DNA from: Sipunculus nudus
Taxonomy: Eukaryota; Annelida; Sipuncula; Golfingiida; Sipunculidae
DNA length: 64,000 nucleotides
Direction: 5' to 3'
Assembly: GCA_026874595.1 (NCBI GenBank)
Contig: CM049308.1
Coordinates: 95,032,624 to 95,096,623, forward strand
Below the pieces are notes generated by a model. The model saw only the letters and a program-made list of their open reading frames with translations. It was not told the DNA's origin and did no database searches. Positions within the stretch are counted from its first letter, which is position 1. Each line of letters starts with the position of its first letter. Positions 63,410 to 64,000 of this stretch are shown here, piece by piece. The position numbers and the translations under genes were made by a program.

Positions 63410-63510
63410 CTGCTGTGCCTTTTCTTTACGACGTGCCTTTTTACTCTTCTTCTTGTGTGTGGATTTGGTGATGAATATGTCTGTAGTCGGAGCTCTGTCT
63501 TGCTGAGGCT
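63410..63510 (-). CDS. Internal exon with a Lys/Arg-rich segment
   Basis: The donor GCACAGCAG|GTGAGC leaves in phase 0. Two acceptors are possible: TTTCCCACCAG at 63510, or TTTATTCAG at 63521, which would add 11 bases and shift the entry phase. The sequence reads PQQDRAPTTDIFITKSTHKK and then KSKKARRKEKAQQ, a strongly basic tail that could be a nuclear localisation or nucleic-acid contact region (inference). The 63510 acceptor is preferred because it matches the phase of the candidate exon at 63601. Confidence 0.72.
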
Positions 63511-63600
63511 CTGGTGGGAAACTGAATAAAGCAGAATAAATACAAGTGTATCACTTTGTGCCTGTCACAGTTAATGTTTAAGTAGTAGTTTAATACTTAC

Positions 63601-63664
63601 CGGCTTCCAATTTATTGCTGACTGAACCATCACAAAGGGAACTGCTGTTAGCATTCTCTTCAAC
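63601..63664 (-). CDS. Tentative upstream exon
   Basis: A strong donor (AAGCCG|GTAAGTATT) lies at 63601. The frame that joins the next exon in phase reads ENANSSSLCDGSVSNKLEA before a stop upstream at 63665. No clear acceptor or start codon defines the 5' boundary. The separating intron is only 79-90 bases. It could be an exon whose acceptor I cannot identify, or a false donor. Confidence 0.35.
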
Positions 63665-64000
63665 TCACTTAATATTGTTATGTGTTTTTGAACAGGGACA
63701 TTTTGTATATGAGTGTGGAGGTTCAAAACAATTTAAATGAAGGTTTCCTAATTGGAGACTTAACTTGGTATCGTGTTTTAAGAAACCAAACAAACATCAG
63801 CTTCCTCTCATTGTTACCTTGTCAGAAGTTAATATTCAGGGAAGTCTTCTTTTTATAAGTCACAAATCAGAAGTAAAGCAGCCTCAAAACTTAATTTAAT
63901 ACATCATATCTACACAAAATAGCTAATACCTCTTTATCCCAGCATTCATTTGTTATTGCAACTAACATTAACATTAATACCACACATTGCAGACACAGAT
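63665..64000. other. Window end, no feature seen
   Basis: AT-rich sequence without a recognisable exon, repeat or promoter. The 5' end of the gene probably lies beyond the window. Confidence 0.4.

Larger units (their letters stand above)
6674..63664 (-). other. Large multi-exon gene span (unrecognised disordered protein with UIM)
   Basis: This is the extent of the minus-strand transcript supported by exons at 63.6, 63.4, 48.9, 46.4, 32.7, 31.2, 22.2, 19.0-21.7, 15.9 and 6.7 kb. Phases match at each join that can be tested, except around the 46.4-kb exon, where a donor or an intervening exon is unresolved. The product has a basic N-terminal stretch, Gln-rich segments, a UIM-like helix and a very long Ser/Thr/Gln/Pro-rich exon, so it is expected to be intrinsically disordered. 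Introns contain exon-derived minisatellites and nested transposons. The first exon and promoter are probably outside the window. The family is not recognised. Confidence 0.75.

Noticed and set aside
49476..63506. Dozens of open frames of 60-168 residues (peptides such as TRLTCPSNTPDQ or LIWCVRGTGEPC)
   Set aside because: They are translations of the 36-bp array in different frames and strands. None has an independent start, splice or codon signal.
1..64000. tRNA, rRNA or other structured RNA genes
   Set aside because: No cloverleaf consensus boxes or rRNA-like blocks were seen. The strong hairpins found are the ends of repeated mobile elements.

Overview
This looks like a eukaryotic nuclear window, most likely from a marine mollusc, probably a bivalve. 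The case for eukaryotic DNA is direct: short exons with good GT/AG junctions and matching phases, long introns, about 17 kb of minisatellite, and many nested non-autonomous transposons. The mollusc call is weaker. It rests on the style of the interspersed repeats: 3' ends with GACG/GACA microsatellites followed by a terminal hairpin, and internal tandem units. No bacterial genes, rRNA, tRNA or CRISPR arrays were seen.

One large gene on the minus strand accounts for all the convincing coding sequence. Read from high to low coordinates, the exons are 63601-63664 (tentative), 63410-63510 or 63521, 48915-49010, about 46378-46507, 32678-32889, 31149-31318, 22139-22346, 19003-21697, 15861-15983 and a terminal exon starting at 6731. 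Phases agree exactly across the joins 32.7/31.2/22.2/21.7 kb, and also across 63.4/48.9 kb. The product is a mostly disordered protein of roughly 1,200 residues. It has a Lys/Arg-rich N-terminal segment, one ubiquitin-interacting-motif-like helix, and one giant exon of 898 codons rich in Ser/Gln/Pro/Thr. I do not recognise the family.

The most striking feature is what lies beside the exons. At least six minisatellites each abut an exon, and each repeat unit contains a copy of that exon's own splice junction: 36 bp at 49.19-63.41 kb, 24 bp at 47.64-48.91 kb, about 45 bp at 31.0-31.15 kb, 58/73 bp at 22.35-30.8 kb, 36 bp at 18.31-19.00 kb and 55 bp at 15.68-15.86 kb. A seventh array, 58 bp at 45.49-46.23 kb, carries donor-like sites, but its parent exon could not be assigned. 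The arrays appear to have been born repeatedly from exon/intron boundaries within one gene, leaving hundreds of decoy splice sites.

The rest of the introns, and the region downstream of the gene, are filled by at least five families of Helitron/Helentron-like non-autonomous elements (called A to E here). They share one terminal design and are nested up to four deep. Two insertions split the 58-bp array, and the array itself shows that the insertions were A|A with no target duplication. The stretch 3.2-6.7 kb is single-copy, AT-rich and non-coding; it is probably the 3' UTR or flank of the gene.
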